The position numbers were made by a program, and so were the translations under genes. The notes beneath the pieces are model-generated. The model worked only from the letters and a program-made list of their open reading frames with translations, was not told the DNA's origin and made no database searches. Below are positions 22,939-31,918 of a stretch of DNA of 64,000 nt, piece by piece. The number at the start of each line of letters is the position of its first letter. Position 1 is the first letter of the stretch. Origin of the DNA: Haloplanus litoreus (lineage in GTDB: Archaea > Halobacteriota > Halobacteria > Halobacteriales > Haloferacaceae); the NCBI RefSeq assembly GCF_042677945.1, contig NZ_JBHUDN010000001.1. One strand, given 5' to 3'.

Positions 22939-25149
22939 TCACTCGACGACGTCGACGTCCGTAATCTCGAAGCGAGCACCGCCAGCCGCGCTCTCGGTCA
23001 CGGCGATGGACCAGCCGTGGGCCTCGGCGGCCTCCTCGGCGATTGCCAGCCCGAATCCGCTTCCCTCCGCCGCGGTCGAGTAGCCGCTCCCGAAGATCCG
23101 CGCCCGCCGCTCCTCCGGGACTCCCCGTCCGTCGTCTTCGACGTAGAATCCCGTTCCCTCGTCGAGGATGCCGACGGTGACGGTCACCGTGTCGTCCGCG
23201 ACTTCCGCCCGGCCGCCCGTGGAGCCGGAGTCGCGCTCCGGAGCGTCACTCCCCGTCGGCTGGTCGCCCGTCGACCCGTGTTCGACGGCGTTCCGCAGGA
23301 GATTCGCCAGGAGGTGTTGGAGCCGACCCGGATCGGCGCGGATGGCCTGGTCGGCGTCGACGACGAGCGTTCCGCCCGTCGTCTCGACGGTCCCCCAGCA
23401 CTCGTCGACGGCGTCGGCGAGCGACACGGTCCGGATTTCGTTCACTCGCGTCCCGTCCCGCGCCAGCTGGAGCAGGTCCGAGATCAGTTCGTCCATCCGC
23501 TCCAGAGCGGTCGCCGCGCTGTCGAGGTGGTCGCTCTCACACTCCTCGCGTGCCAGTTCTACCCGCCCGTCGGCCACGCTCAGCGGGTTCTTCAGGTCGT
23601 GTGAGACGACGCCGACGAAGTCCTCCAGGCGGTCGTTCTGTCGCTGGAGCTCCCGCTCTCGGCGCCGACGCTCGGTGATGTCCGTGGCGACGCCGATGGC
23701 TCCCGAGACGGTGTCGTCGTCGTCGAACACGGGCTGGTAGGCCGTCTCGTAGAACCGGCCCTCGATTCGCTGGACGATACTCACTTCCTCGCCGTCGAAG
23801 ACGCGCTCGAGGGCCTGGATCACCGCCGGCTGGTCGGCGTACCGCTCGAACGCCGACTCGCCGACGACTTCGTCCGGTTCCAGACCGATCGTACTCAGCC
23901 CCCGACCTTCGGACAGCGTGAACACGCCGTCGGCGTCGAGGGCGAAGAGGACGACCGGGACGTTCGAGACGACGGTGTCCAGTCGCTCCTTGGTCGCCGC
24001 CAGGTCCTCCTCGCGTGCCTTTCGCTCGGAGACGTCACGGCTGATGACGACGAACCGGTCTTCGCCCTCCATGTCGAGGCGTCTGACGTGGACCGCCACC
24101 GGAAACGTCGACCCGTCTCGACGGCGATACACGCCCTCCAGACGCCGTCTGTCGCCGACGTCCATCTCCTTCCAGACCGTCCGTGCCTCGTCCGGATCGA
24201 TCCGCTCGTCGAGGTCCCACACCTTCATCCCGGTGAGTTCCGCGGCGTCGTACCCCGTCTTCTCGCACAACTGGGGGTTCGGGTCGATGACGGTACCGTC
24301 GGTGTCGTGGACGTTGATCATGTCCGGCGAGTTCTCGAAGAGGGCTTCGAGACGGGCCGTCGTCCGCTGGAGACGCTCCTTGCGCTCCCGGCGCTCGGTG
24401 ACGTCCTGAAACTGTGAGAAGATGCCGACCGGGGCGCCGTCGGCGTCGGTCACGACACGGTTGTGCCACTCACAGACGACACGCTCGCCGTCCCCCCGGA
24501 CGTTCTCGTTGACGAGCTGGAACCCCGATCCGCGCTCTAGCAACCGGTCGATCCGCTCGCCCACCCGTCTCCGGTCGTCGTCGGGCACGATCCGTTCCCA
24601 CGACGAGCCGATCAGTTCCGCCCGGTCGTAGCCGAGAATCCCCGCCGCGGCGCCGTTGGCACGGACGATTTCGGCGTTTTCGTCCCACTCGACGACGCCG
24701 AGGGGCGACTGCTCGAAGAACAGCGAGAGGCGCTCGCGGCTGGCTTCGAGTTCCCGCCGCGAGCGATGCTGATCGACCGCGTTCGCGAGCCGATTGGCCA
24801 ACACGGCGTACTGGCTGGTGCCGGCGCTCTTCTCGAGGTAGTCGGTGACGCCGGCGGAGATGGCCTCGCTCGCGATTTCCTCGCTTCCCTTCCCGGTGAA
24901 GAGGACGAAGGGGAGGTCGCCGTGGGCCTCGCGGACAGCTTCGAGAAAGTCGATGCCGTTCCGTCCGGGCATGTCGTAGTCCGAGACGACACAGTCGATC
25001 CCGCCGTCATCTAGACGGTCCATCCCGTCGTTCGCTCCCGCCGCGGTTTCGACGACGAACCGCTCGTCCTCCCGTTCCAGGAGTTGCGCCGCCATCGTCG
25101 AGAACGCCGGATCGTCGTCGACGTGCAACACCCGGATCCGTTCGTCCAT
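22939..25149 (-). CDS. Multi-PAS histidine kinase with N-terminal receiver
   Basis: A 736-residue soluble hybrid sensor kinase. Domains in order: receiver (1-120) with the phospho-acceptor in VVSDYDMPGRNG (Asp57), three PAS/PAC repeats (about 140-505), HisKA with VVSHDLKNPLS, and HATPase with LRNAVEHG, DDGRGVPEE and GSGFGLAIA. No transmembrane helix is present, so it senses an intracellular cue. Haloarchaeal bat-type output domains are absent. No cognate regulator lies next to it. The start is ATG 25149 from the receiver N terminus. Convergent with the aminotransferase. Confidence 0.9.
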   Translation of the reverse strand: MDERIRVLHVDDDPAFSTMAAQLLEREDERFVVETAAGANDGMDRLDDGGIDCVVSDYDMPGRNGIDFLEAVREAHGDLPFVLFTGKGSEEIASEAISAGVTDYLEKSAGTSQYAVLANRLANAVDQHRSRRELEASRERLSLFFEQSPLGVVEWDENAEIVRANGAAAGILGYDRAELIGSSWERIVPDDDRRRVGERIDRLLERGSGFQLVNENVRGDGERVVCEWHNRVVTDADGAPVGIFSQFQDVTERRERKERLQRTTARLEALFENSPDMINVHDTDGTVIDPNPQLCEKTGYDAAELTGMKVWDLDERIDPDEARTVWKEMDVGDRRRLEGVYRRRDGSTFPVAVHVRRLDMEGEDRFVVISRDVSERKAREEDLAATKERLDTVVSNVPVVLFALDADGVFTLSEGRGLSTIGLEPDEVVGESAFERYADQPAVIQALERVFDGEEVSIVQRIEGRFYETAYQPVFDDDDTVSGAIGVATDITERRRRERELQRQNDRLEDFVGVVSHDLKNPLSVADGRVELAREECESDHLDSAATALERMDELISDLLQLARDGTRVNEIRTVSLADAVDECWGTVETTGGTLVVDADQAIRADPGRLQHLLANLLRNAVEHGSTGDQPTGSDAPERDSGSTGGRAEVADDTVTVTVGILDEGTGFYVEDDGRGVPEERRARIFGSGYSTAAEGSGFGLAIAEEAAEAHGWSIAVTESAAGGARFEITDVDVVE

Positions 25150-25272
25150 CTCGACGCGACAGTGGGGACCCGGCCACCAAAGGGGTTCCGCTGGTGTCAC
25201 GCCCCGCGCTCCCGTCCTCGCACTCGCCGTCGCCGCCACCTATTTCGTCGCGCCCCGCCTCCCCGACACTCG

Positions 25273-26184
25273 ATGGCCGGCTACGCCGCGATGGCCCGAC
25301 TGCTCGATGCCCGACGCGTCCGAGCCACCCTGGTCTCCCTCCGCACGTCCCCGACACAGCTCCCCAACCACGAGACGGACCCGGCCCTCGTCGACCGCCT
25401 GGATCGTCCGTTCGACACCGTCGACGACGTGTACGAGCGCCTGCGCGACCTGGAAACCCGGTTGCGCGCCGCGGGCGACCGACGGGCCGTCTTCCTGACC
25501 ATCTACACCCGCATGACCGGCGCCGTCCGGGCGGCCATCGCCGACGGTCGGTTCGTCGACCCCCCGTGGATGCGTCGGTACACGGTGACGTTCGCGGACT
25601 ACTACCGGCGGGCCTTTCTGGCGTTCGAACGCGGCGCGCACGACGCCGTCCCGGTTCCGTGGCGCGTCGCCTTCGGCACCGCCGTGGCGGGCGACGCCCT
25701 CGTCGCCCAGGATGCGTTTCTCGGCATCAACGCCCACATCAACTACGACCTCGCGCTGACGCTCCGTGACCTCGGCATCGACCCGCACCGCGCCCGGAAG
25801 CGCGCGGACCACCGACGGATCGACGCCGTCCTCGCCGGCCTCGTCGACGCCCAACAGGAGGCGCTGGTCGACCTCTACGCCCCGGGGCTGTCGACCGTCG
25901 ACGCCACGCTCGGCCGGTTCGACGAGGCGCTCTCCCTCGTCTCGATGACCGAGGGCCGGTCCTGGGCGTGGCGGACGGCCGTCGCGCTGACCGACGTCGG
26001 CTGGACGCCGGCCCGCGCGGCCGTCCGGTGGCTACACCGAACGACGGCCACCGGCGGCGCCCACGTCGTCCGCTCGCCGCCGATCGATCCGACGGTGATG
26101 GCGGCGCTTCGCCGCGCCGAACGCGAGCGGCCCTCGCTGGACGACGCCCTCGACATCCTCGCGGACCGACTCGACGCGCGGTGA
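25273..26184 (+). CDS. DUF5995 family protein
   Basis: A 303-residue largely helical protein. FLGINAHINYDLALTL (about residues 152-167) is the segment by which I recognise DUF5995, with DVYERLRDLETRLRAAGDRRAVFLTIYTR upstream (about 45-73) also fitting. The conserved His and Asn residues hint at metal binding, but no function is established. The start at ATG 25273 follows a 123-bp divergent region shared with the histidine kinase. An inverted repeat follows the stop. Confidence 0.75.
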   Translation: MAGYAAMARLLDARRVRATLVSLRTSPTQLPNHETDPALVDRLDRPFDTVDDVYERLRDLETRLRAAGDRRAVFLTIYTRMTGAVRAAIADGRFVDPPWMRRYTVTFADYYRRAFLAFERGAHDAVPVPWRVAFGTAVAGDALVAQDAFLGINAHINYDLALTLRDLGIDPHRARKRADHRRIDAVLAGLVDAQQEALVDLYAPGLSTVDATLGRFDEALSLVSMTEGRSWAWRTAVALTDVGWTPARAAVRWLHRTTATGGAHVVRSPPIDPTVMAALRRAERERPSLDDALDILADRLDAR

Positions 26185-26214
26185 GCGCCGTCCATCGTCG
26201 CGTTGTAAGTCAGT

Positions 26215-26252
26215 GCACGCCCGATCGCACGCCGTCTGGCCATCGGGCGTGC
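26215..26252. repeat. 11-bp inverted repeat between DUF5995 gene and thiolase
   Basis: GCACGCCCGAT and ATCGGGCGTGC are perfect arms with a 16-base spacer, 30 bp after the DUF5995 stop and just upstream of a TATA-like CCTATAGGATTAA (26271-26283) that precedes the thiolase start. It could act as a terminator hairpin or as an operator. A second small palindrome, GGGCCGTGACGGCCC, lies between TATA and the GTG start. Confidence 0.45.
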
Positions 26253-26307
26253 AAACCGTTCCAAACGATCCTATAGGATTAACTCGCTGGGCCGTGACGG
26301 CCCCCGT

Positions 26308-27471
26308 GTGACCGACCCATACATCGCGGCCGTCGGCACCTCCCCGTTCGGCCGCACCGACCTCACGGGCCGGGACCTGTTCGGCGCCGCTCTCACGGAG
26401 GCGTTCGAGGGGCTGCCCGACCCCGCCGACGTCGTCGACGCCGTGTACGTCGGCAACCAGTCCGAGTCCTACGAGGGCCAGATCATGTACGGGACGCTCC
26501 TCGCGGAGTGGGCCGGCCTGCGCCACGTCCCCGCCGAGCGGGTCGAGGGCTGTGCCGCCGCCGGCGCGATGGCCCTCCGCCACGCCGTCGAGGACGTGCG
26601 GAGCGGGCGCCGCGACGCCGTCCTCGCCTGCGGCGTCGAGAAGATGACGGCGGGGGGAACCGCCGGTGCGACGACCGCGCTCTCGGCCGCCTTCGACCGT
26701 GCGCTCGAAGTCCGGTCGGGTGTCACGGCGCCGAGCCAGTACGCCCTCCTCGCCCAGCGATACCTGCACGAGACGGACGCGACGGAGCGGGACCTGGCCC
26801 GAATCGCCGTGAAGAACCACGCCAACGCCGTCGCCAACCCGCGCGCGCAGTTCCGACGCGAGGTGGACGTCGAGACGGTCCTCGACTCCGACTACGTCGC
26901 GCCGCCGCTGAAACTGTACGACTGCGCGCCGGTCACCGACGGCGCCGCCGTCGTCCTCGTCGCGAGCGACGACGTGGCCGCGACGCTCCCGGGCGACACC
27001 GTCCGCGTCGCGGGCGTCGCCGCCGGGGCGAACAACATCGCCGTCGCGGAACGAAACCTCACGTTCGTCGAGGGCGCCCACGAGGTGTCGACGCAGGCCT
27101 ACGACGAGGCCGGCGTCTCGCCCGCCGACGTCGACGTGGCGGAGGTTCACGACGCCTTCACCGTCTCCGAGGCGCTCCTCGCGGAGGCGGCGGGGCTGGC
27201 GCCGCGCGGCCGGGGCTACGAGAGCGCGCTCCCGCCCGCCGAGCGGTCGGACGGCTGGACTAGAACACGCCTGAGCACGAGCGGCGGCCTCAAGGCCCGC
27301 GGCCACCCCATCGGTGCGACGGGCCTCGCCCAGGCGGTCGAAGTGTACGAACAGCTCACGGGCGCCGCGACGCCCGAGCGACAGGTCGACGGCGCGACGA
27401 CCGGCCTGCTGATCAACGAGGGTGGCGTCGCCGACGCCGTCACCGTCGCCCACGTCCTCACCCATGTCTGA
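26308..27471 (+). CDS. Thiolase-family acetyl-CoA acetyltransferase
   Basis: A 387-residue thiolase. The nucleophilic cysteine is in VEGCAAAGAMAL (about residue 82), with EVHDAFTVSE (His) and SGGLKARGHPIGATG near the C terminus. The acid-base cysteine loop at the extreme C terminus (usually CGGG-like) reads LLINEGGVAD here, which is characteristic of archaeal thiolases that work with a DUF35 partner rather than of classical degradative thiolases. Start is GTG 26308. The next gene, a DUF35 protein, overlaps by 8 bp. Such two-part enzymes condense acyl-CoAs in isoprenoid or polyhydroxyalkanoate precursor formation. Confidence 0.88.
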   Translation: MTDPYIAAVGTSPFGRTDLTGRDLFGAALTEAFEGLPDPADVVDAVYVGNQSESYEGQIMYGTLLAEWAGLRHVPAERVEGCAAAGAMALRHAVEDVRSGRRDAVLACGVEKMTAGGTAGATTALSAAFDRALEVRSGVTAPSQYALLAQRYLHETDATERDLARIAVKNHANAVANPRAQFRREVDVETVLDSDYVAPPLKLYDCAPVTDGAAVVLVASDDVAATLPGDTVRVAGVAAGANNIAVAERNLTFVEGAHEVSTQAYDEAGVSPADVDVAEVHDAFTVSEALLAEAAGLAPRGRGYESALPPAERSDGWTRTRLSTSGGLKARGHPIGATGLAQAVEVYEQLTGAATPERQVDGATTGLLINEGGVADAVTVAHVLTHV

Positions 27472-27928
27472 CGACACCACTCCCACGCCGGTGCCGCACA
27501 GTCCCGACGAGTACACCGCCGACAGTCCCTTCACCCTCCCCGGGTTCTTCGCGGCGCTCGCCGACGGCGACCTACTGGCCGCGGTCTGTGGGGACTGTGG
27601 CGTCCACCTGATCCCGCCGCGACCGGCGTGTTACGCCTGCGGGGGCCGAAACCTGCGTGCCGAGCCACAGCCGCGGACCGGCGACGTCGTCACCTACACC
27701 GAGGTCCGCACGCCGCCGCCGGCGCTCGCGGATCGCGCACCCTACACGATCGCAGTCGTCGAACTCGACACCGGCGCGCGCCTGACCGGCCGCCTGACCG
27801 TCCCCTACGCCGACGCGACCATCGACATGCGCGTGCGACTCACCACCCGGCCGCCGGCCGACGACGAACTGGCGATGGCTCGGCAGCACGAACGCGACTG
27901 GCCGATCCACGAGTTCGAACCGGCCTGA
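27464..27928 (+). CDS. DUF35 zinc-ribbon/OB-fold partner of thiolase
   Basis: A 154-residue protein with an N-terminal helix, a rubredoxin-like zinc ribbon (CGDCGVHLIPPRPACYACGG, residues 45-64) and an OB fold (GDVVTYTEVRTPP...IDMRVRLTT). This is the Zn-OB DUF35 family, which binds CoA esters or channels substrate for archaeal thiolase and HMG-CoA synthase; the beta subunit of the two-part ketothiolase of Haloferax mediterranei is of this kind. The ATG overlaps the thiolase stop by 8 bp, so 1:1 expression is likely. Confidence 0.87.
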   Translation: MSDDTTPTPVPHSPDEYTADSPFTLPGFFAALADGDLLAAVCGDCGVHLIPPRPACYACGGRNLRAEPQPRTGDVVTYTEVRTPPPALADRAPYTIAVVELDTGARLTGRLTVPYADATIDMRVRLTTRPPADDELAMARQHERDWPIHEFEPA

Positions 27929-28017
27929 CCGGGTCTCGTACGGACGGTTGGACGTCAGTCCGGCGAGTCGCCGACCCGGCCCGCCGAACCATCGGTAACC
28001 AGTTACGGCGATCCGTA

Positions 28018-29661
28018 TCAGCCGTCGTCGGTGGGGGGCGCTCCCGAGTCGGCGGTCCCGAGATCACCCGCGGCCTCGCTCGTCTCGACGGCCGCCTCGT
28101 CCGCACCCGTCGGATCGATCCCCCGACGCCGGGCGTCGAGGGTCGACAGGCCGTAGACGAGTCCGACGAGTGCGAGGACGCCGACCGGGAGGAGCAGCCA
28201 GGGGTTCACCCGGGTGTACCCCCATACGAGCAACAGGAGGGACGCGACGACGACGACGGTGACGGCGTAGTACAGTTGGGTGCGGACGTGATCGATCAGG
28301 TCCGCGCCGGTGAACGTCGCCGAGAGGACGGTCGTATCCGAGATGGGCGAGGCGTGATCGCCGAAGATGGCGCCGGAGAAGACGCTCCCGACGATGGCCG
28401 CCACCATGGCGTGGCTCCCGGCCAGGTCCCAGGCGACGGGGACGGCGATGGGCGTCACGATCCCCATCGTCCCCCAGGAACTCCCGGTCGAGAAGGCGAT
28501 GAAGGCGGCGGTGAACAACACCACCACGGGCAACAGCGCGGGGTCGAGCACCTGGCCCGCGATGCCCCCGACGTACTCCCCGGTGCCCAGCGCCTCGACG
28601 ACGTTGCCGATGGACCACGCGAGGACGAGGATGGTCACCGCGGTCAGCATGATGCCGAAGCCGTCGATGGTCGTGTCGACGCTCTCGCCGAGCGAGAGAC
28701 GTCCCGTGCCGACGCCGATGGCGTACGTCGAAGCGACCATCGCGAAGGAGCCGAAGATGAGCGCCACCGCGTAGTCGGCGCCGATGATCGTCTCGTAGAG
28801 CGACGAGCCGGGGCTGTAGCCGGTCCAGAGCGCCGACCCCAGCGTGACGACGATCAACACCCCGATGGGCAGGAAGAACGCGAGCAGTTCCGGATCCTCG
28901 ACGTCGGGGTCGCCGAGTTCGGCCGAGACGTCCTGCATGGGTCGTGCGTCGTCGCGGGTCACCTTCCCCGTCGTCGCGGCCCGGTGTTCGGCCGCGAGCA
29001 TCTCGCCGTAGTCGCGCCCGCTCAACACGACGATACCGACCATGGCGATGGAGAGGATGGCGTAGGTGTTGTACGGAATCGATTGTAGGAAGATGGCGAA
29101 CGCGTTGGGTATCTCGCTCGCGGCGAGGTCGGTCGCTCCGTACCCCGACTCGATCATGGAGAGTTGGAACGCGACCCACGAGGAGATGGCGAGGGTCGCC
29201 ACCGGCGCCGCCGTCGAGTCGACGAGGTAGGAGAGCTTCTCCCGGGAGAGACGCAGGTGATCGGAGACGTCGCGCATCGTGCTCCCGACGACCGCCGTGT
29301 TGGCGTAGTCGTCGAAAAAGAGGAGGAGCCCCAGGAGCCACGCCGCCACCCCCACCTTCCGGCGGCTGTCGAGGTGGGCGATGGCCCAGTTTCGCACCGC
29401 GTGGGAGCCGCCGAGTTGCCAGATCATCGCCACCGCCGATCCGAGCAACAGCGTGAAGATGATGATCTGGGCGTGGAAGGTACTCTCACCGATAGCGGCG
29501 ACGATCCAGTCGAACGTCTGACTCAGGCCCACCCCGCCCGTGTAGATGACCCCACCGGACCACACGCCGAGAAAGAGCGATAGCACCGCCTTTCGCGTGA
29601 CGACCGCCAGTCCGATGGCGAACAGTGGGGGGACGAGCGAGAGGGCGCCGAACTCGGCCAT
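28018..29661 (-). CDS. nhaC: NhaC-family Na+/H+ antiporter
   Basis: A 547-residue membrane protein with about 12 helices starting MAEFGALSLVPPLFAIGLAVV. The signature GDHASPISDTTVLSA (about 440-455) and TGSSWGTMG are typical NhaC motifs. The charged central loop (about 245-270) and a hydrophilic C-terminal tail are cytoplasmic. Exchange of cytoplasmic Na+ for protons is the expected role; related proteins exchange organic acids or amino acids, which cannot be excluded. ATG 29661 is preferred over 29715. Convergent with the DUF35 gene. Confidence 0.87.
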   Translation of the reverse strand: MAEFGALSLVPPLFAIGLAVVTRKAVLSLFLGVWSGGVIYTGGVGLSQTFDWIVAAIGESTFHAQIIIFTLLLGSAVAMIWQLGGSHAVRNWAIAHLDSRRKVGVAAWLLGLLLFFDDYANTAVVGSTMRDVSDHLRLSREKLSYLVDSTAAPVATLAISSWVAFQLSMIESGYGATDLAASEIPNAFAIFLQSIPYNTYAILSIAMVGIVVLSGRDYGEMLAAEHRAATTGKVTRDDARPMQDVSAELGDPDVEDPELLAFFLPIGVLIVVTLGSALWTGYSPGSSLYETIIGADYAVALIFGSFAMVASTYAIGVGTGRLSLGESVDTTIDGFGIMLTAVTILVLAWSIGNVVEALGTGEYVGGIAGQVLDPALLPVVVLFTAAFIAFSTGSSWGTMGIVTPIAVPVAWDLAGSHAMVAAIVGSVFSGAIFGDHASPISDTTVLSATFTGADLIDHVRTQLYYAVTVVVVASLLLLVWGYTRVNPWLLLPVGVLALVGLVYGLSTLDARRRGIDPTGADEAAVETSEAAGDLGTADSGAPPTDDG

Positions 29662-30031
29662 GCCCACCGCTACTACGTACTGCCAGTTAGTAGTACCCGG
29701 CTCGTCGGCGTGCAAGTTTTGCCAACTTCTACCAGCGACGCACCAGCGGGCTCTGCGTCCACTCGGGCCACGAACGGCGAGTAACGTTCTGGATTAGTGT
29801 GTCTTCGAATTACACTGCCTATCCTTGTCGATACGGTCACTCCCTGCCGCTGCCGCGACCCTCGACGCGCCCGCGCGGCGTCACGGCTCTCGGAAAATGG
29901 TGTCGAGGCGGATAGAGGAATGACCCGGTGGCCCGTAGCGGCTCGTAGCCGACGACAGACGCTCGATTTCCGTTCGGCTCCCACCCGTCGTTCGACGGGG
30001 CCCGGGAGCGACGACACGCCTCTCACAGCCA
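29662..30031. other. Divergent intergenic region between nhaC and TRAP operon
   Basis: No convincing gene in these 370 bp. Small palindromes occur: TACTAC...GTAGTA near the nhaC start, AAGTTTTGCCAACTT near 29715, and AGTGT...ACACT (29796-29816). They may be regulator sites for either operon. No clear TATA for the TRAP operon could be fixed. Confidence 0.4.
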
Positions 30032-31333
30032 ATGACCACAGACGGACCCACGGACGACCGTACCGAGCCGACGAATCACTCGCGACGAACCCTCTTGCGG
30101 ATGGCGCCACTCGGCGCGCTCGGCGGCCTCGCCGGCTGCGTCGGCGGGAACGGCGACGGCGCTACCGACACCGACACCGGTACCGGAGGCGGCAGCGGCG
30201 GCGGCACCACCGCCCGCTGGGCCGGCACCCAGAACCCCGACACGACCTGCTGGAACCTCGACGGACCCCTCCCCGAGGGACCCGAGGGCTGTGGCCTGGT
30301 GTATCCGGTCTTCGAACTCGAGCGCCGCCTCGACGAGCGATCCGACGCCCCGGATCTGGCGCTGATCGGCAGTCAGGAACTCTGCAGCGAGCAGTCCTGC
30401 ATGTCGAAGCTGGGATCGCAGGTCATCCAGCTCGGCAGTAGCTCCGTCGCCAACTCGGCGAAGATCTGGCCGGAGAACGAAATCTGGAGCATCCCCTACA
30501 CCTTCCCGGTCCACCAGCGCGCGTCCATCGGGTACAGCTTCGTCCACCCGACCACCTGGGAGGAGTACTGGGTGCCGTTCGCGAAGAAGTACGGCGTGCT
30601 CCCGGTCGGATTCGACCCGCCGGGCTACCGCGCCCACCTCGTCGGCACCGGGAGCGACCCGGGGTCGCCGGTGACCTCGCCGGCCGACTTCGAGGGTCGA
30701 AAGATCCGCACCACCCAGAGCGACGTGATCTCGACGGCGTTCGACGAACTCGGGATGAATCCGATCACCATCTCCTTCGCCGACACGCTCCAGGGGATGA
30801 AATCCGGCGTCGTCGACGGTCTGGAGATCATCCCACCCTACGCCGTCGCGGCCCAGATCACGTCGATCACCGCGCAGGTGACGCTGACCCAGTGGGCGCC
30901 CGGTCTCGACCCGATCTGGTGTCGCGTCGACTTCCTCAAGGGGCTCTCGGAGTCCGAACGCGCCGCCTTCGCCGAGGTGACGGGCGACCTCGCCGAGCGG
31001 AGCATCCAGCGCGCCGACCGGACGTACGAGCGCTTCCAGGGGCTGAGTTCCGACGCCCCCGTCGAGGGCTCGAACTTCCACACCGGGGGTCCCGACGGCG
31101 GGCCGGTGCAGGTCAACTGGCTGAGCGAGAGCCAACTCGACGAGTGGCGGGCACCGGTCGACCCCGTCGACAACCGTGATCTCTACGCCGACGCCATCGA
31201 CCGGGTCCACGGCGAGTTCACCGATGGCTTCTTCGACCGTCTGCACGGCCTCGCCCGGGAGAGCGGCGTCCCCGACGACGCCGAGAACTTCTCCCTGGAC
31301 GCCTGGTGGGACGACTATCTGGACCTGATCTAA
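30032..31333 (+). CDS. dctP: TRAP transporter solute-binding protein (DctP), Tat lipoprotein
   Basis: A 433-residue extracytoplasmic binding protein. The Tat-type signal SRRTLLRMAPLGALGGLAGC sits at residues 17-36 with the lipid-anchored Cys36, followed by a Gly/Thr/Asp-rich tether. The core has the DctP segment DFEGRKIRTTQSDVISTAFDELG and FADTLQGMKSGVVDGLE, which is the family's binding-site region. It captures an organic acid for DctQM. The substrate is not predictable; a lactate/malate-type dehydrogenase nearby favours a hydroxy or keto acid. Confidence 0.88.
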   Translation: MTTDGPTDDRTEPTNHSRRTLLRMAPLGALGGLAGCVGGNGDGATDTDTGTGGGSGGGTTARWAGTQNPDTTCWNLDGPLPEGPEGCGLVYPVFELERRLDERSDAPDLALIGSQELCSEQSCMSKLGSQVIQLGSSSVANSAKIWPENEIWSIPYTFPVHQRASIGYSFVHPTTWEEYWVPFAKKYGVLPVGFDPPGYRAHLVGTGSDPGSPVTSPADFEGRKIRTTQSDVISTAFDELGMNPITISFADTLQGMKSGVVDGLEIIPPYAVAAQITSITAQVTLTQWAPGLDPIWCRVDFLKGLSESERAAFAEVTGDLAERSIQRADRTYERFQGLSSDAPVEGSNFHTGGPDGGPVQVNWLSESQLDEWRAPVDPVDNRDLYADAIDRVHGEFTDGFFDRLHGLARESGVPDDAENFSLDAWWDDYLDLI

Positions 31334-31342
31334 CCGTCGCCG

Positions 31343-31918
31343 ATGGCTTCCACACTCCGCCGGTACGTCCGCACGGCCCTCGACCCGAAGCGCCTGGAGG
31401 AGACGCGAATCGGGCGGTTCGAACGCAACGCCGAACTCTACCTCGGCGGCACGCTCCTCGTCGTCTACGGTCTCGTGATCGGCTTCGCGGTCATCCAGCG
31501 GACCCTGACGGGCGAACAGGCCCTCTGGGCACAGGAGAGCGCAATCGGGATGTTCGTCTGGGTCGCCTGGCTCTCCGTGGCCTACGTGATCCGCAACGAG
31601 GACCACCTACGCTTTACCATGGTCATCTCCGGGCTATCGAACACCGGCCGCTATCTCGTCTACTGGGTCGAGTGGCTGTGCTGGGTCGCCTTCGCCGGCG
31701 TGGTGTTCGTCTACTCCCTCCCCGTCTTCGGCAGCTTCCTGTCCCGTGGCGCGACGATCACGGGGACGCGGATTCCCGACGCCGTGACGTATCTGGCGGT
31801 GACTGTCGGTGTCGGACTCGTGCTCTTTCGGGTCGTCGAGCAGATGCTCTGGGTGACACACGCGTTCCGACACGGTGAGGATATCACCTACGCCGACGAC
31901 GAGGTGGTGGGCGAGTGA
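31343..31918 (+). CDS. dctQ: TRAP transporter small membrane subunit (DctQ)
   Basis: A 191-residue protein with four transmembrane helices (about 30-52, 65-85, 110-132, 150-172) and charged termini. It matches DctQ in length, topology and position. The small subunit bridges the binding protein and the large subunit in TRAP carriers. It follows dctP by 9 bp, and its TGA overlaps the GTG of dctM (GTGA). Sequence conservation in this family is low, so the call rests mainly on context. Confidence 0.82.
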   Translation: MASTLRRYVRTALDPKRLEETRIGRFERNAELYLGGTLLVVYGLVIGFAVIQRTLTGEQALWAQESAIGMFVWVAWLSVAYVIRNEDHLRFTMVISGLSNTGRYLVYWVEWLCWVAFAGVVFVYSLPVFGSFLSRGATITGTRIPDAVTYLAVTVGVGLVLFRVVEQMLWVTHAFRHGEDITYADDEVVGE

